Origin: Ramazzottius varieornatus
Lineage: Eukaryota > Tardigrada > Eutardigrada > Parachela > Ramazzottiidae
NCBI GenBank assembly: GCA_001949185.1
Contig: BDGG01000001.1
Coordinates: 8,416,733 to 8,480,732 of the forward strand
Direction of reading: 5' to 3'
DNA length: 64,000 nt
Part shown: in pieces, positions 1-11,579 of the stretch
How the letters are laid out: each line of letters begins with the position of its first letter
How positions within the stretch are numbered: position 1 is the first letter of the stretch
The notes under the pieces: model-generated
Told to the model about the DNA's origin: nothing
The model's database searches: none
What the model saw: the letters and a program-made list of their open reading frames with translations, nothing else
Made by a program: the position numbers and the translations under genes

Positions 1-297
1 TGTTGCGGAGGCTGGTCCACCAATAGGCAATTTTCAAAATTTCAAAATTCGGATAATTGGCAGGCCATGAACGCCAAATCTCAAAAGGGAGAACTGGTCG
101 TCTTGATTTTCTTCTGACCGCACTGATGACTACAATACTTATCCCAGGCTTGGATTCGATAGATAAGACTGTCCCCTGTGCTCCAGTTTTTTTCGAATAA
201 AACTAAGTGATTGTATACACAAAGAGGACGGTCGTACGCAGAGTGTTAATCAGATCTATTTTTCATATTACTTTTAGACACTGGGCATTCCATGCGA

Positions 298-395
298 TCG
301 AACTCGCCCAGTTCGGTGCTGTAGCTGGCGCACGTTTCCAGCCAAGAACACGTGAAGCGTGCGCCAGTTGGGGGAAGAATCTTGTCGGCATTCTT
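298..395. repeat. Intronic palindromic MITE-like repeat, copy 1
   Basis: Divergent copy in the intron before the first visible UTP20 exon. It shows the CTGGCGCACG and CGTGCGCCAG arms around a short loop, then the conserved CTTGTCG flank. Confidence 0.6.
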
Positions 396-458
396 AGATA
401 TTACACGTAACCTTATTGTGTGCAAAATTTTATTCACCTTAGCTTGTCGTTTCTGTAG

Positions 459-3400
459 GTTCCGCTTCTGTACCTGTTCGGTTGCCTGAAAATCGGATTC
501 CAGCCCGTCTGGAAGGAAATCCGGACGTTGATTGCTTCCTACCGGGCTCACCTTTCCAAGTCGTTGTGGCCGGTGTTGGAAGCTGAGCTCAAGTTAGTCT
601 CCGATGAAGCCGGTAAGTCATCTTTTGTAGTCGTACGCAATCAGAGTCTGAAGTCCAGTTCTGCACTCCTCACGCCAACTTTCGTTGACTGTTTGTAGAA
701 TCATCGGAGTCTGTCCCGGTGTCCAAAACTGCCGCATATGACGGTGAACCTCCGAACAGTAGTCTGGCAGAGATGATGGGTTCCCACCTGGAGGCGTTGA
801 CGCAAACGGAGACCAACGCTCTCAGCCCCTTCAAATACCGCATACAACTGTGGCAAGTCGTCCTCTCCGTGTCAGAGACGGTGGAAGCCCGTAACCGCTG
901 CTTTTCCGACCTCTTCCAACGGTTCATGAGGTAGATTGCGAAATCACACATTCACGGATGGAGTTACATTCGTGATGGTTTCATTGTAGGAATGAGTTCA
1001 TCCCGGCAACTCTGCTAGGTACATCGGCCAACGCGGAGGACAGAAGTGAAAGAAAGCATGACACCAGTCGGAAGAGCCGGGCGGAGGCCGAAGAGACTTG
1101 CGTGACCATGCTGGAGCTCTTCGCGGCCTTTCGCAATCCCATTGCGGTGTTTCAAGAACCGGTCATCCGAAACTTCTTCTTGGATGTAAGTAATAGTCTG
1201 AAAATTTGAATTACTCTTTGTCCTAATTTCTTTTTGAACCTTTCCCTTCCCGGACAAACGACCTCGTTTGCCCAAGTGGTGCTCGTTTCCAGTGTTTTTA
1301 GTCGGAGCCTGCGCCACTTGGGAACAACGATCCTGTCGACCTTAGTTATTTTCGCACGCTTCCGGTTTTATCGGCTAAAAAGCATGCGCAACTTGGGTAG
1401 ATAATTTTGTCGAGATTGATCGCCCAGCTACCATATCATTTTCAGTCTGACAAAATTTTATTCCCGGTTTCAGTTGTTGACGTATCGGTCGCCGAAAGTG
1501 CAGTCCGCCGCTCTGCGTTGCTTCTTCAGGTATAAATTTTCCTACCTGCAACCGTACGAGGCACACCTTATGAAGCTACTGGACGACAAGGACATGTGGA
1601 ACACCCTGACGGAGATTGAGTTCGGTGCGGCTAACCCCGTCATCGAAGAAGAACACCGACCCAGCGTCATGCCCATCATCCTACGCATCCTCTTCGGTCG
1701 GATGCAAATGAATAGCAAAGCGCGGAACACGGACAAGAGTACGCCCAAAGGACGAAAGAATGCCATTGTCCGAGCGTTAGCCAACTGTCGGGACCATGAG
1801 TTCCAGTACTTCCTCGACCTGGTGCTCCAACCATGTAAGAAAATTTGAGAAAGCAGAATTCGAAGAAATCGGGCAAAATAATTTTTCTCGCGACTGGAAT
1901 ATCTGGTTTCGAAAATAAAGAAATCGCAGATAGAGTTATACTTAGGATCTCGGAAAGAAACTCGACGAGGCGTTTTTTCCAAGTGGCGCGCTTTGAGCCA
2001 ATAATGTGAGCGTGCGCCACCAGAGGAACTCGATAAGATTGTTTCGCCAGGTGGCGCACGCTTACAGTGTTACTGGTTGATAGTGTGCGCCACTTGAAAG
2101 ACGGCCTCGTCGAGTCCGTTTGCCAAAATCCAGATTCTCATCAAAATTCAAAATATTATTTGGTTGAAGGATTCATCTTTTATTTCGTAGTTGAGAAAGG
2201 GGGCAACAAGGAAGTTCATCTGAAGTTAGCTGACGGAATCCTCCATACGCTGTTCGTCATCATTGACGAGCTGCGGACAGGTCTTGGTCAGAGTCTTCAC
2301 CAAGTCTACCAGACCGTAGTCGGTATCCTGTCAGTTGTTAGACAGAAAATCGGAACAGAGAACATTGAGGATGGAAGTGGCAGCCGGAATGGAGCGGAAA
2401 ACTCTTCGGGAGGTTTGCTGAAAAAGCTGCGGAAAGAATGCTACAAGTGCTTGACCAAATTCTGCTCGGTTTTCCCAGCTTCAGCCCTCTCTTTCGAAGA
2501 GAAAACAACCCTCTTCACCACGGCAGTTTGGCCAGAGGTAAATTGTAAACTTTCAACCGTTTCTCAACCGTAGGTTTATGGACACACTAAACAATATCGT
2601 TTCACCTAAGTGGCGCATGCTGCCAGCCATTAACAGTAATGACGTGCGCCACTTGGGGAAACAGTTTTGTCGGGTACTGTATCTGTGTTGAATTTCCGTA
2701 TATATTCTGTGACTAAAAAGTCTCTGATTTGAATCTGTGTCCCTGTAGATTGATACGGTGGTTCGTGATGGGCCGCTGACAGTGACGCCGCTGATGCGAC
2801 TTTTTCTCAGCTGGAGCCAGAGCACGACATACCACTCCTACTTTTCTCATGTTACTGACAAATCCGAACAGAACATTCTGGTCTACCTGGCTCGTATTCT
2901 GGATCCGAATGTTGCGTCAAGATCAGCTAGCATCAAGCTGGTGATCGACGTGTTCAACAACCTGCTGCACCCACAGCTAGAGGTGATGGAAGACGAAAAG
3001 GAAGACGAAGTGGAGGAGAAGACCGCCGCCCTGAAAGCACAAGGTTTGTTTTTCTCTCTCACAACTCAGAATTTCAGAAGGATGAAACTCTTCTTCATCT
3101 TTGCGGATCTTCAAAGCTGTAATGGCCTCGCCGAAAAAATGGTTTTTTGAGATATGACGAACTGTGAAGATTTTTCTCCCAAGTGGCGCACGTTTCAGTA
3201 TTATTAGCCGACAGCATGTGCTGCTGGATAAAAAAATCTTGTCGAGTTCGATTGTTTACCAAAGTGGCGCACGTCTTCAGTCCACCTGGCCGGAAGTGTG
3301 GGTCACTTGAATACAAAATGGAATTTTAAGTCAATTAGTGAGCTGTTTTTGCAGGTTTGTCGCTGCTGAGACCGTGTGTCAACGCCATCCTTCAATACTT

Positions 3401-6400
3401 CCACGACAAGATTAAACGACACCTCGACGCGAAGAAGATGCGCAGAGGAAGTCCACTGAGCGACCCGGACTTGAAGCTGGCAGTGGGCGTTAGCGATATG
3501 ATCCTCGACGCTGACCAGTCCGAAGCCCTGTCCAACATTCTCCTACGACTGCTTGCTTGTGGCGAGATCAAGAAGGACAGCGAGTTCTTGGGCCTGCTGG
3601 AAATTGAAAAGCGCCTAGTCCTGTCTATCAACCCGGCCAAGTTGTCCAAGAGTGTTCAACCACTCATCAGTATGCTGTCAAGAAGCTTTACTCGCGATGC
3701 TAGAATGAAAATCTGCGATATTCTTTCGGTAATGCTTTTCTTTCAGCTCCATCTCCACCAGTTTTAATGATTTGTTGTTCGATTTCTTCCAGATTATTGC
3801 GGACCGGAGGAATACGGAATCTTCACGAGAACTCGCCAACCTCGCCAATGACGTAAGTTTGGAAAAAGGTGAAATAAACTGGGGAATGCGACAAGCAGAT
3901 TCGACGAGACTGTTTTCCCTCAGTCGCGTTTTGTGTGTTATTGACTGGAAGCTTGCGGCACATGGGAGAGAACCTTGCCGGCTCGTCAAAATAGCTTTCC
4001 TAAGTGGCGCACGTTGTCGATTTTATTGGCTGGAAGAGTACGCCACTTGGAAACAATCAATCTTGTCGAGTTTGCTTGACGTTACGCAGTTGTTAAATAT
4101 CGGAGCTCATGACACTAACGGTAAAATGTTTATCGATAGTTACTTTCGTGGAGTGCACGACACGTTGAAGAGCCCGACTATGAACGTCGTGGTGCCGCGT
4201 ACCAGACAGCCAAAGCTCGAATAATTGTCCAGCGCGGCAATGTGGACGACCTGGATCTTCCGCTGCTGGTTCTCCACATAGCCGACTATGATATTCGACA
4301 GGTAAGTCCTGTTTCAGTCTTACCATTCTATCTTGTTCACGTAGTGCGAGAGACTGGCTGTCGTTTTTAGAGTACCGATATCATGTCGAGTTCGCTGCGG
4401 GATTTCGGCTTGATGTGTATCCTGACTGTTGTACGCTGCTATGGATCGACACCAGGTGGTGTGGTTATCCTGGAGCATGTGATGAAGCTACTGAAGGAAG
4501 CCTTGAGGAATAAAACAGAGTCCGTGAGGAATGCGTATGTCGCCGTCTTGGGCGAAGTCGTGGACTTTTATCCGAAGCATGCGCTCTTCAGCGAGCTCCT
4601 GTTCTTTCGCTACCCTCTCAGTCTCAAAGGTAAAATATTCCTCAGTCACAACAAGCTAACTTTTTACACGATTTCAAAATGTAAGACGAAGAGTGAGATT
4701 TTCGCTTACATACATACTCGAACTGCGTAACACAAGCACGGCACGACGTATGCAGGTTTATGAGAGATGGCTGCAGTTACGACGTTAAAATGTAGCCATC
4801 TCTCATGCACCTACAAACTCTGCTTACTTGGAAAGGTTCGCATTCTGCTGTATGCAGGTGAATAGAGTCATTCACTTCTTGATTTTTGATCACCAAATTG
4901 ACGAAAGCCGCGAAAGTGCTATTCCACAGTATTTGTATGGACTGTTTTCTAGGAAGTGGAACGGACAAGTGTAGCGCCTGTAATGGAGTAGGTCTCCCTG
5001 TCAACGGAGACGTCATGACCGACCAAGGCCAGATCCAGAATGGTCGCGCTCGTTGCAAGTGCTACAACCAGGAACTGGACGTCTTTGAGAACCTCCGCCA
5101 TATCCAGAAGCATCGTGTGGGTGCTGCGTTGCACGATATAGCTGTCTGGACAGCGGCCAAGGCAGTGCCTGTCTCGACCGTCATGCAGTTGTTCATGCCA
5201 CTGGCAACTGCGCATTTGTGTAACGACCAGTACAACAGCGAGAAGTACCAGGGCTTGATCAACGCGGTTATCGAGATCGTGGGCTCAGTGTGTGCGGTCG
5301 TACCGTGGAACAAGTATGAGCCGATGTTAAAGCACTTCTTGGCCGTGCTAACCAGAAAGCCACTCTTCCACAAACAAATCATACGGTATGATCACAGCAA
5401 ATCGCCCATTGAATGAATGTTTTAGAGCTGGGCAAACAGTCTCAACAAGACAGTCTTTCCAAGTTGCGCACGCTTCCAGCCAGTAACCCTGAAACTGTGC
5501 GCCACCTGGGAAAACAAACTCGAAAAGAACCTTTTTTGGAATGCGCACTCGCAACACTGAAATACATGCGTCACTTTAGAAAGCAATTTGTGGAGTTTAT
5601 TTGCCGAGCTCCCGTTTTTCAAAGTGGTATTATCTCTTTCCCTGTTTCAGGGTTGCGGTGGCAATAGTGGATAACTTCCATTTTGATCTGTCATCGGTCG
5701 ACATCACTCGGACTAACTTCAAGTCGAAAGACAACCCCGCGATGACGGTCGACGTGGGCGAGCTGCCCGACCCAGAAGACGCTAACATGGAGATGGAAGA
5801 AGCGCCACCTGCCGAAGCGGCCGCAGCCGGAAGTCAAGCAAAGCCCGACGCCACGTCCAAGGCCAAGGCCGAGAAAGTGTACCGGTCGCTCATGCACTTC
5901 ATTCTTCCCGGCCTGTCCAAACTTATCACGGACAAGGTAGGTCGACAGCACGTAACAAGTAAACTGAAGCAGTGTTATAGCAGGAAGACTGAAACGTTTT
6001 GCCTTTGAAGGTGGCAGGTGATGAGAGTCATAAGCTGACAGCGGACCTTCACGTCGGCGAAAAGGAAGAGATCCTTCGCGCACCGGTGGCATTGGCCATC
6101 GTCAAGCTGCTCCAGAAGCTGCCGGAGAAGATCATTCGTCGGCAGATTTCGGGGGTTTTCTTGAAGATTGGTAGGTTATTGAAGTCACGCTTGTTGAGTA
6201 TCCGTCAGTCTGCACGGGAGACCCTGACGGAAATCATGATTTCCCTCGGTCCATCGTACCTGCCGACACTGATCAAGGAACTTCGTGGAGTGTTACAGAA
6301 AGGATACCAGGTACGAATTTATACAGGTCATCTTTGGCGAAACGGAACCTAGGCAGCCGAGCTCGACATGGTCGTTCGCAAGATGGCGCATACTTTTGGC

Positions 6401-9400
6401 CAGTAGCACTATAACCGTGCGCCACTTAAGAAAACGAAAGCAAACTGGGCTAGATTGCCAAGTGGCGCTCACTGTCAGACCAGAGCAACGGAAAAGTGCG
6501 CCACTTGAAAAGTACAGTCTTGTCGAGTCTCTTTGCCGATCTCCCAGTAGTACTAGCTAGTGGTTCTGACCACAAAGGCCGAGTAAAGGAGGCAACTATC
6601 AGAAACCACATATTTTACTGCATTGCGTTGCCTAATGCTGCGTTGTCTCCATTTTCTCATCGTGATTGCCGTGCCCAGTTTGGTACGAACTGCGAATGAG
6701 AGATTTCGCTGCTCCATATCAAGTGACGCATTCTTTTACGTGTCAGGGATTTGTAATAAATCAAAGACCGAACATTTAAAAGGTCGATTGAAATCTCGAC
6801 AGACTTGAAAGCGCCTCGCTTCCCTCGGCCTGATAAGGTACGAATAGCAAGTGGAGACGTTTGCCTATTTCCAGATTCACGTCTTAGTCCATTGCGTGCA
6901 TATGCTCCTGACGAAGATGCTGCCGCAGCTGAAACCTGGAAGTCTCGATCGAGCACTCAGCGACTTGGTTCAGGTATCGATGTTCCTCCGTTCTTCTTCC
7001 GTATAAGGGTGCAAGTTCATTTTTGTTTGCTGTAGATTTGTCACAATGAAATGTTTGGTGAACTGGCTGAAGAGAAGGAAGTGACGGCCTTGACCAGGAA
7101 GATTGCCGAAGCTCGGAACATCAAGTCGTACGACACGTATGCCATCCTGGCGCGCTTCGTCTCGCCTACTGTACTGCTGGATCTCATCAAGCCTTTGAAA
7201 GAAGTCAGTTTTTCCTCTCACTACTCCCGGATTTTTTTTTCAGGACTTGAATATAGAGTTGTGTTTTGTTCGTAGAAAGCAGAGGAGATTCAGTCTCACA
7301 AGATAGCGGTCAAACTCGAGAAAGCGCTGCGGCAGATTCTAACCGGCTTGATGAAGAACGAGCAGTTGACGGAGAAAGACTTGCTGCTCTTCTGCTACGC
7401 CTTGCACGATCCTTCCATGGGACTTTTCCAAGCCGTAAAATCCAAGTACGTCACTTTGAGTTTTGTGGCTACCGTTTTCTTTTCTGAATAGTCATTTGTT
7501 TCATTTCCGGAAATGTTTCCGGTAGTCAAGTTGCTTTTATGTTGTTTTTTTTTAGGAAGGTAAAGGAGGAGAAAGTTTTGCCTGAGCACCTGAACCGGCC
7601 AGATTCATACCTGATCCAAGCCGAACCAGGCCGTATGGGTCCGATGCCGGTAGTCAACCGGAAGACCAACGACTACCTTCTCCGTAACTTTGGCCTGCAG
7701 CTTCTTCTGTCCTGCTTCAAGAGCGGAAGGCTAGCGGCATTGTCAGGTGAGGCGACGGAAATGCTGGATCCGTTCGTACCACTGGTCATCAAATGCATAT
7801 CTTCCAGCCATATTCCGGTAATTTCTTTTATTCTTATGCTGTAGTGTCCTTTGAGCGGTCGGCAAACGTACTCGACAAGCTTATTGTTCCCAAGTGGCGC
7901 ACATTTCAGCCTTATTGACTGGAAGCTTGCGCGCCAATTGAAGAAACAGAAATTTCATGTTTGGGTGTTTTCCAAGTGGCGCACGTGTGCGGTGTTATCG
8001 GCTAGAAGCGTGAGCCACTTGGGAGAACGAGTTTTGTCGAGTTTCTTCGCCGAACATTCTTCTCTTGTCCTACCTATCTATTTTGAGGTTGTAGATACGA
8101 ACGAGTGCGCTGCGGTGTCTGATATGGATGCTGAAGTTCAAGTTGCCATCTCTGGAGAGTGAGATGAACACGGTGGTCAGGCAGCTCTTCGTCCATTTGA
8201 AAAACTACTCGGGACCCGGTGCTGCAGTGGCGGAGAACGCCGAGTTCGTGACAACGGTCTACAAAGCGCTGAGTACAACAGTCAGGGAAGCCACGTTCTA
8301 CCAGCTGTCGGATAAGCATCTGAAAGTCCTCCTGACTTACGCGGAGAACGATTTTCGGGAAGGGACCAAACACATCCTGGCTGCCAACCTTCTCAGAGTA
8401 ATTTCCTCCAGAGAAATTTCTGCTTCATCCTATTCATACTATTTCAGAACTTTTTTCGTAGGCTGTGTTATCAAGGCATCTGCTGACAACGGAACTGCGG
8501 GAAATCATGCTGAATATCGCCACAGTGTCGATTCAGAGTGAACAGGAAAGTCTGCGAGAAGAATGTCGACAGGTAAGAAAACTTACTGGGCGAACCCTGG
8601 GTTGATATTTATCTCGACTGTTTGTCTTTGTAGTTGGTGACGGTGTTCCTGACCACATACCACGCCAAGAAAATCAAGGCTAAGGAGTTCGTCGAGTTGT
8701 ACCAGGATAACTTGGAGTACAGTATAGAGTATGGGCGGCTTATCAGCATGGCTGTCCTGCGCGATCTCTTGTTCAAGATGGGCGAAGTAAGTACCTTCAG
8801 TTCCGATACAGTGTTTTTCCCAGTATGAATGGTTGCTGCTGCAGGGTTTCCAGAAGGAGTACGCCTTGGCGTTCTTCCAGTTGTTCGCTGCGAGACTGAG
8901 TGACGAAAGCTCCACAGTGCGGCACAACGCCGCCAAATACATTAGCCTCATTCTACACATCGTAAGTTATCAAGTGAAACTAACCGGAACTGATTGTAAT
9001 TTTGTGGATATGTTGTTTTGACGATTCGGTAAATCAAAACGAGGGCTTTGATAAACGAGACGCAGACAAACAACCTCGACAAGTCCGTTTTCCCAAGTGG
9101 CGCACGCTGCCAGTTGATGACATCGATCAGGTGCGCCACTTGGAAAAACAGAGTCGACAGGACTGCGTTTTCCAAGCGGCGCGCGCGTTTGGCCAACAGC
9201 AATGACAAGGTGCGCCACTTGGGAAAAATGCTCTTTTGGGGTTTTTCTGCTGAGCTTTCACTCAGTTTCGTTAGTCGCAACTTGCACTGATGTTTGAGCT
9301 GTGTTTCTGGTTTTCCGCAGACCGATGCCACATTGGTGGCTGAAATAGCAAAGTGGATAAAGCGCTGGCTGGTAGACCAGGAAGGTGCGGTCCGTCGTAC

Positions 9401-11289
9401 CGGGCTACAGGTTGCCTCCTTGATGGTCCAAGTTGAGAAAGAGTCCTTCCTTCCTCGACTTACTTTCGTCTTGCCATCTCTGGAAAAAATTCTGTCTATT
9501 AACGAGGTTCGCTGCATGACACTTTCCTTCTGTTTCGTTGTTCAGCTTATCATAGAAGGATTACCGCCTACCGGAAGTTGTCCTTTGATACGAAATTCTT
9601 TGACCGGAATTAATGGTTCATAGATTGCCCTGACAGACGAAGCTATCGCCGAAAAAGACCACCTTCTCATCAACGCCCTAAACTTACTGGCCAAGATACT
9701 GGAGAGCTGTGGAAACGACTTGTGGAAGGAAGCCATAGTAGTCAACAAGCTGAAGAGCGTTTTCGGTGAGTATTTGGATGTAGAAATTATTTTGCTTTGA
9801 TTACTGAAGTTTTCATTTTCTTTTACAGCTAGCGTCCAAGATTTCTTACTGCACGAACATGAATGGGTCAGGATCAAAAGTATGGACATTTTCTGGAACA
9901 TTTTCCAGCTTCAGCCAGCGGCTGAACTTCCAACCAACGTGATTTTCGCTGAAGATACCGTCGACAAGGTAGGAGAAATTCAAAGTAAATTTGTCAAAGC
10001 TTGTTTTGAGTGAAGAAGCTTTTTTTGTTACAGCTGCGCGAACTGACCAAGCGGTTGCTGCACATGCTGAAGTCTTACTCGGAGCGTGAAGACTACTACC
10101 AAGTGTGGTCTGCGTGCATGCTGTACATCGTCCAAGCCTCCATGGCATTACCGCAACCTGCAGGTAGTGAAGCCGAGGATGTCGAAGCGGACGAAGATGT
10201 CGAAGTGAAGGAGGAAGAAAACCAGCCGAAGACTAGGGATCAAAAGCTGACGGCGCAGTTCATCATCCGGAGTATATGCCGCGAAGCTGTGTATGAAGCG
10301 CTCCATGAACCCCGTAAAACAACAAAGGTAAGCAATATTCCGTCATGAAGAAATACCATGATTCTTCACATCAGTGAATGATACGTGAACTGAGTGCGTG
10401 GAAAACAGACCCGACAGAATCGGTTTTCGAAGTGGCGCACAACTGCAGCCAGTAACGCTGAATACCTGCGCCACTCAGAAAACAACGATCTTGTCGAGTT
10501 TGATTGTTTTCCCAAGTGGCGCACTGTCCCAGCCGACAGAAGTGGAGACGTGCACCACTGGTCAAGACAGTCTTATCCAGTTTTATCGCCCATATCCCAG
10601 TTAAGGAGAAATTCGTGTTTCTTCGCTGTACTGTAAAAAATTTATCTCCTTGTGTTATTTTTCAGAGGTTGGAAGTCGTCAAATGGATACGACGATTGAC
10701 CGAAAATTTTGACAAGTCGTGCGTGACTTCCTTCCTGCCCAATATAGCTCACGTGCTTTACCGATGCACTAATGAACCTTCCGCTCAGAAAAGTAAGTGT
10801 TGGTTTGACTGTGGCATACTTTTTTATCTTGAGGGTTCTTTCTCTCTTTTCTAAGTCCCTGCCTGTTATTATCGTAAACTTTGAATTGTTTCCGTGGCAG
10901 ATGAGGAACTGAAACGGACAACCGAAGAAGTTTCCGTCGCGGTGGAAAGCCGCGTTGGACGAGAAGCTTACGCTAACGCTATGAGGGATGTTATCCTGGT
11001 GGCCTCCAAGAAACGAACGGCGCGAAAGCGGCAACAAGCCATCGAGGTAAAACATGAATGTCATTTCATTCCGCTTTTTTAGAATTTCAGATTTTACCGT
11101 TTTTGAAGATTATCTATACAAAATAATAATAATGTGTTCCATGCTGTGTTGTAGCCGGTACTTCATCCGGACAAGGCAGCACGAAAGCGTATTAAGAAGC
11201 AGCAGACGAAGAAGGAGGCTCGCAAGAGAAAGTTGGAAGACATTGATGTAGGTCGGATTGTCAAACCAAAGCGAGCTCCGAGACAATAA
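459..11289 (+). CDS. UTP20: UTP20, small-subunit processome scaffold (3' part, 28 exons visible)
   Basis: UTP20 (DRIM) is a very large nucleolar HEAT/ARM-repeat protein of the U3 processome, needed for 18S rRNA maturation. Exons, all with GT-AG borders and in frame: 459-612, 699-930, 990-1185, 1474-1834, 2191-2537, 2749-3043, 3355-3728, 3793-3852, 4140-4301, 4371-4629, 4953-5385, 5651-5936, 6011-6310, 6875-6973, 7036-7203, 7276-7445, 7556-7817, 8095-8397, 8462-8572, 8634-8786, 8845-8961, 9321-9506, 9624-9765, 9829-9968, 10034-10327, 10666-10792, 10901-11046, 11155-11289. Together they give 2,003 residues, the C-terminal part of a family of about 2,500-2,800. Recognisable signatures are YGRM in exon 4, EMLDPFVPL in exon 17, and a Lys/Arg-rich nucleolar tail ending at 11289. 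Exon 11 begins with a Cys cluster (CxxC, then CxC, 4971-5062) that I do not recall from orthologues. The 5' part lies outside the window. Exon borders are my reading and single ones may be off. Confidence 0.93.
1245..1432. repeat. Intronic palindromic MITE-like repeat, copy 2
   Basis: Two hairpin units in tandem in UTP20 intron 1186-1473. The left arm is CCAAGTGGTGC and the right arms end in CCACTTGG and CAACTTGG. The CTGTCGA and TTGTCGAGA spacers are kept. Confidence 0.75.
1957..2128. repeat. Intronic palindromic MITE-like repeat, copy 3
   Basis: One of the best complete copies, in UTP20 intron 1835-2190. It opens with ACTCGACGAGG and closes with CCTCGTCGAGT (inverted), and contains two AAGTGGCGC / GCGCCAC hairpins. 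Confidence 0.85.
2590..2680. repeat. Intronic palindromic MITE-like repeat, copy 4 (single hairpin)
   Basis: Only one hairpin unit is present in UTP20 intron 2538-2748 (AAGTGGCGCATG and CGTGCGCCACTTGG), followed by TTTTGTCGGGT. Confidence 0.75.
3170..3312. repeat. Intronic palindromic MITE-like repeat, copy 5
   Basis: Two hairpins in UTP20 intron 3044-3354, separated by the conserved TCTTGTCGAGTTCGATTG spacer. The right arms are decayed. Confidence 0.75.
3892..4082. repeat. Intronic palindromic MITE-like repeat, copy 6
   Basis: In UTP20 intron 3853-4139. It starts GATTCGACGAGACTGTTTTCC and ends TCTTGTCGAGTTTGCTTG. The second hairpin, CTAAGTGGCGCACG / TACGCCACTTGG, is well kept. Confidence 0.8.
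4751..4815. repeat. Unrelated intronic hairpin in UTP20 intron 10
   Basis: Imperfect palindrome with arms ATGAGAGATGGCT (about 4761-4773) and AGCCATCTCTCAT (about 4794-4806) around a 20-base loop. It differs from the GTGGCGCAC family and lies in the one long UTP20 intron without that family. Confidence 0.75.
5425..5613. repeat. Intronic palindromic MITE-like repeat, copy 7
   Basis: In UTP20 intron 5386-5650. Its outer ends are inverted (GAGCTGGGCAAA at the left, TTTGCCGAGCTC at the right), which suggests these are the true element termini. Confidence 0.8.
6355..6545. repeat. Intronic palindromic MITE-like repeat, copy 8
   Basis: In the long UTP20 intron 6311-6874. It has two hairpins, a left end CCGAGCTCGACA and a right end TCTTGTCGAGTCTCTTTGCC. 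Confidence 0.8.
7854..8055. repeat. Intronic palindromic MITE-like repeat, copy 9
   Basis: Complete-looking copy in UTP20 intron 7818-8094. GGTCGGCAAACGTACTCGAC at the left is the inverted counterpart of GTCGAGTTTCTTCGCCGAAC at the right. Two CCAAGTGGCGCAC hairpins lie between them. Confidence 0.85.
9066..9240. repeat. Intronic palindromic MITE-like repeat, copy 10
   Basis: Two hairpins in UTP20 intron 8962-9320. The arms CCCAAGTGGCGCACG and GTGCGCCACTTGGG are both nearly perfect. Confidence 0.85.
10400..10598. repeat. Intronic palindromic MITE-like repeat, copy 11
   Basis: Two hairpins in UTP20 intron 10328-10665 with the spacer ATCTTGTCGAGTTTGATTG. The right end is partly decayed. Confidence 0.8.
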
Positions 11290-11579
11290 GCTCTTCTGCC
11301 ACTCTCCATGGTCCGTTTTGTCTTTCCTTGAAACTTCATACAAAGCACAGTGGCGTCAATGCAAAGATTCTGCTGGTACGATTAGACTTTTATCCATTTT
11401 ATATCTTGCTCTTCTTGCCCATGGGGTGACCGAGTGAAGATTCGAAATGGGCGGAGCCCTGTGAGAACTCAAGTTCAAGTATATCGCTACGTTGACCTAC
11501 TGTAGGTGCCACGTTTGTCTTTATTCGAAAATAATTTCGATATCAAAGAAAGCTCTTCAGTAATTTTTCATTTTTGACC

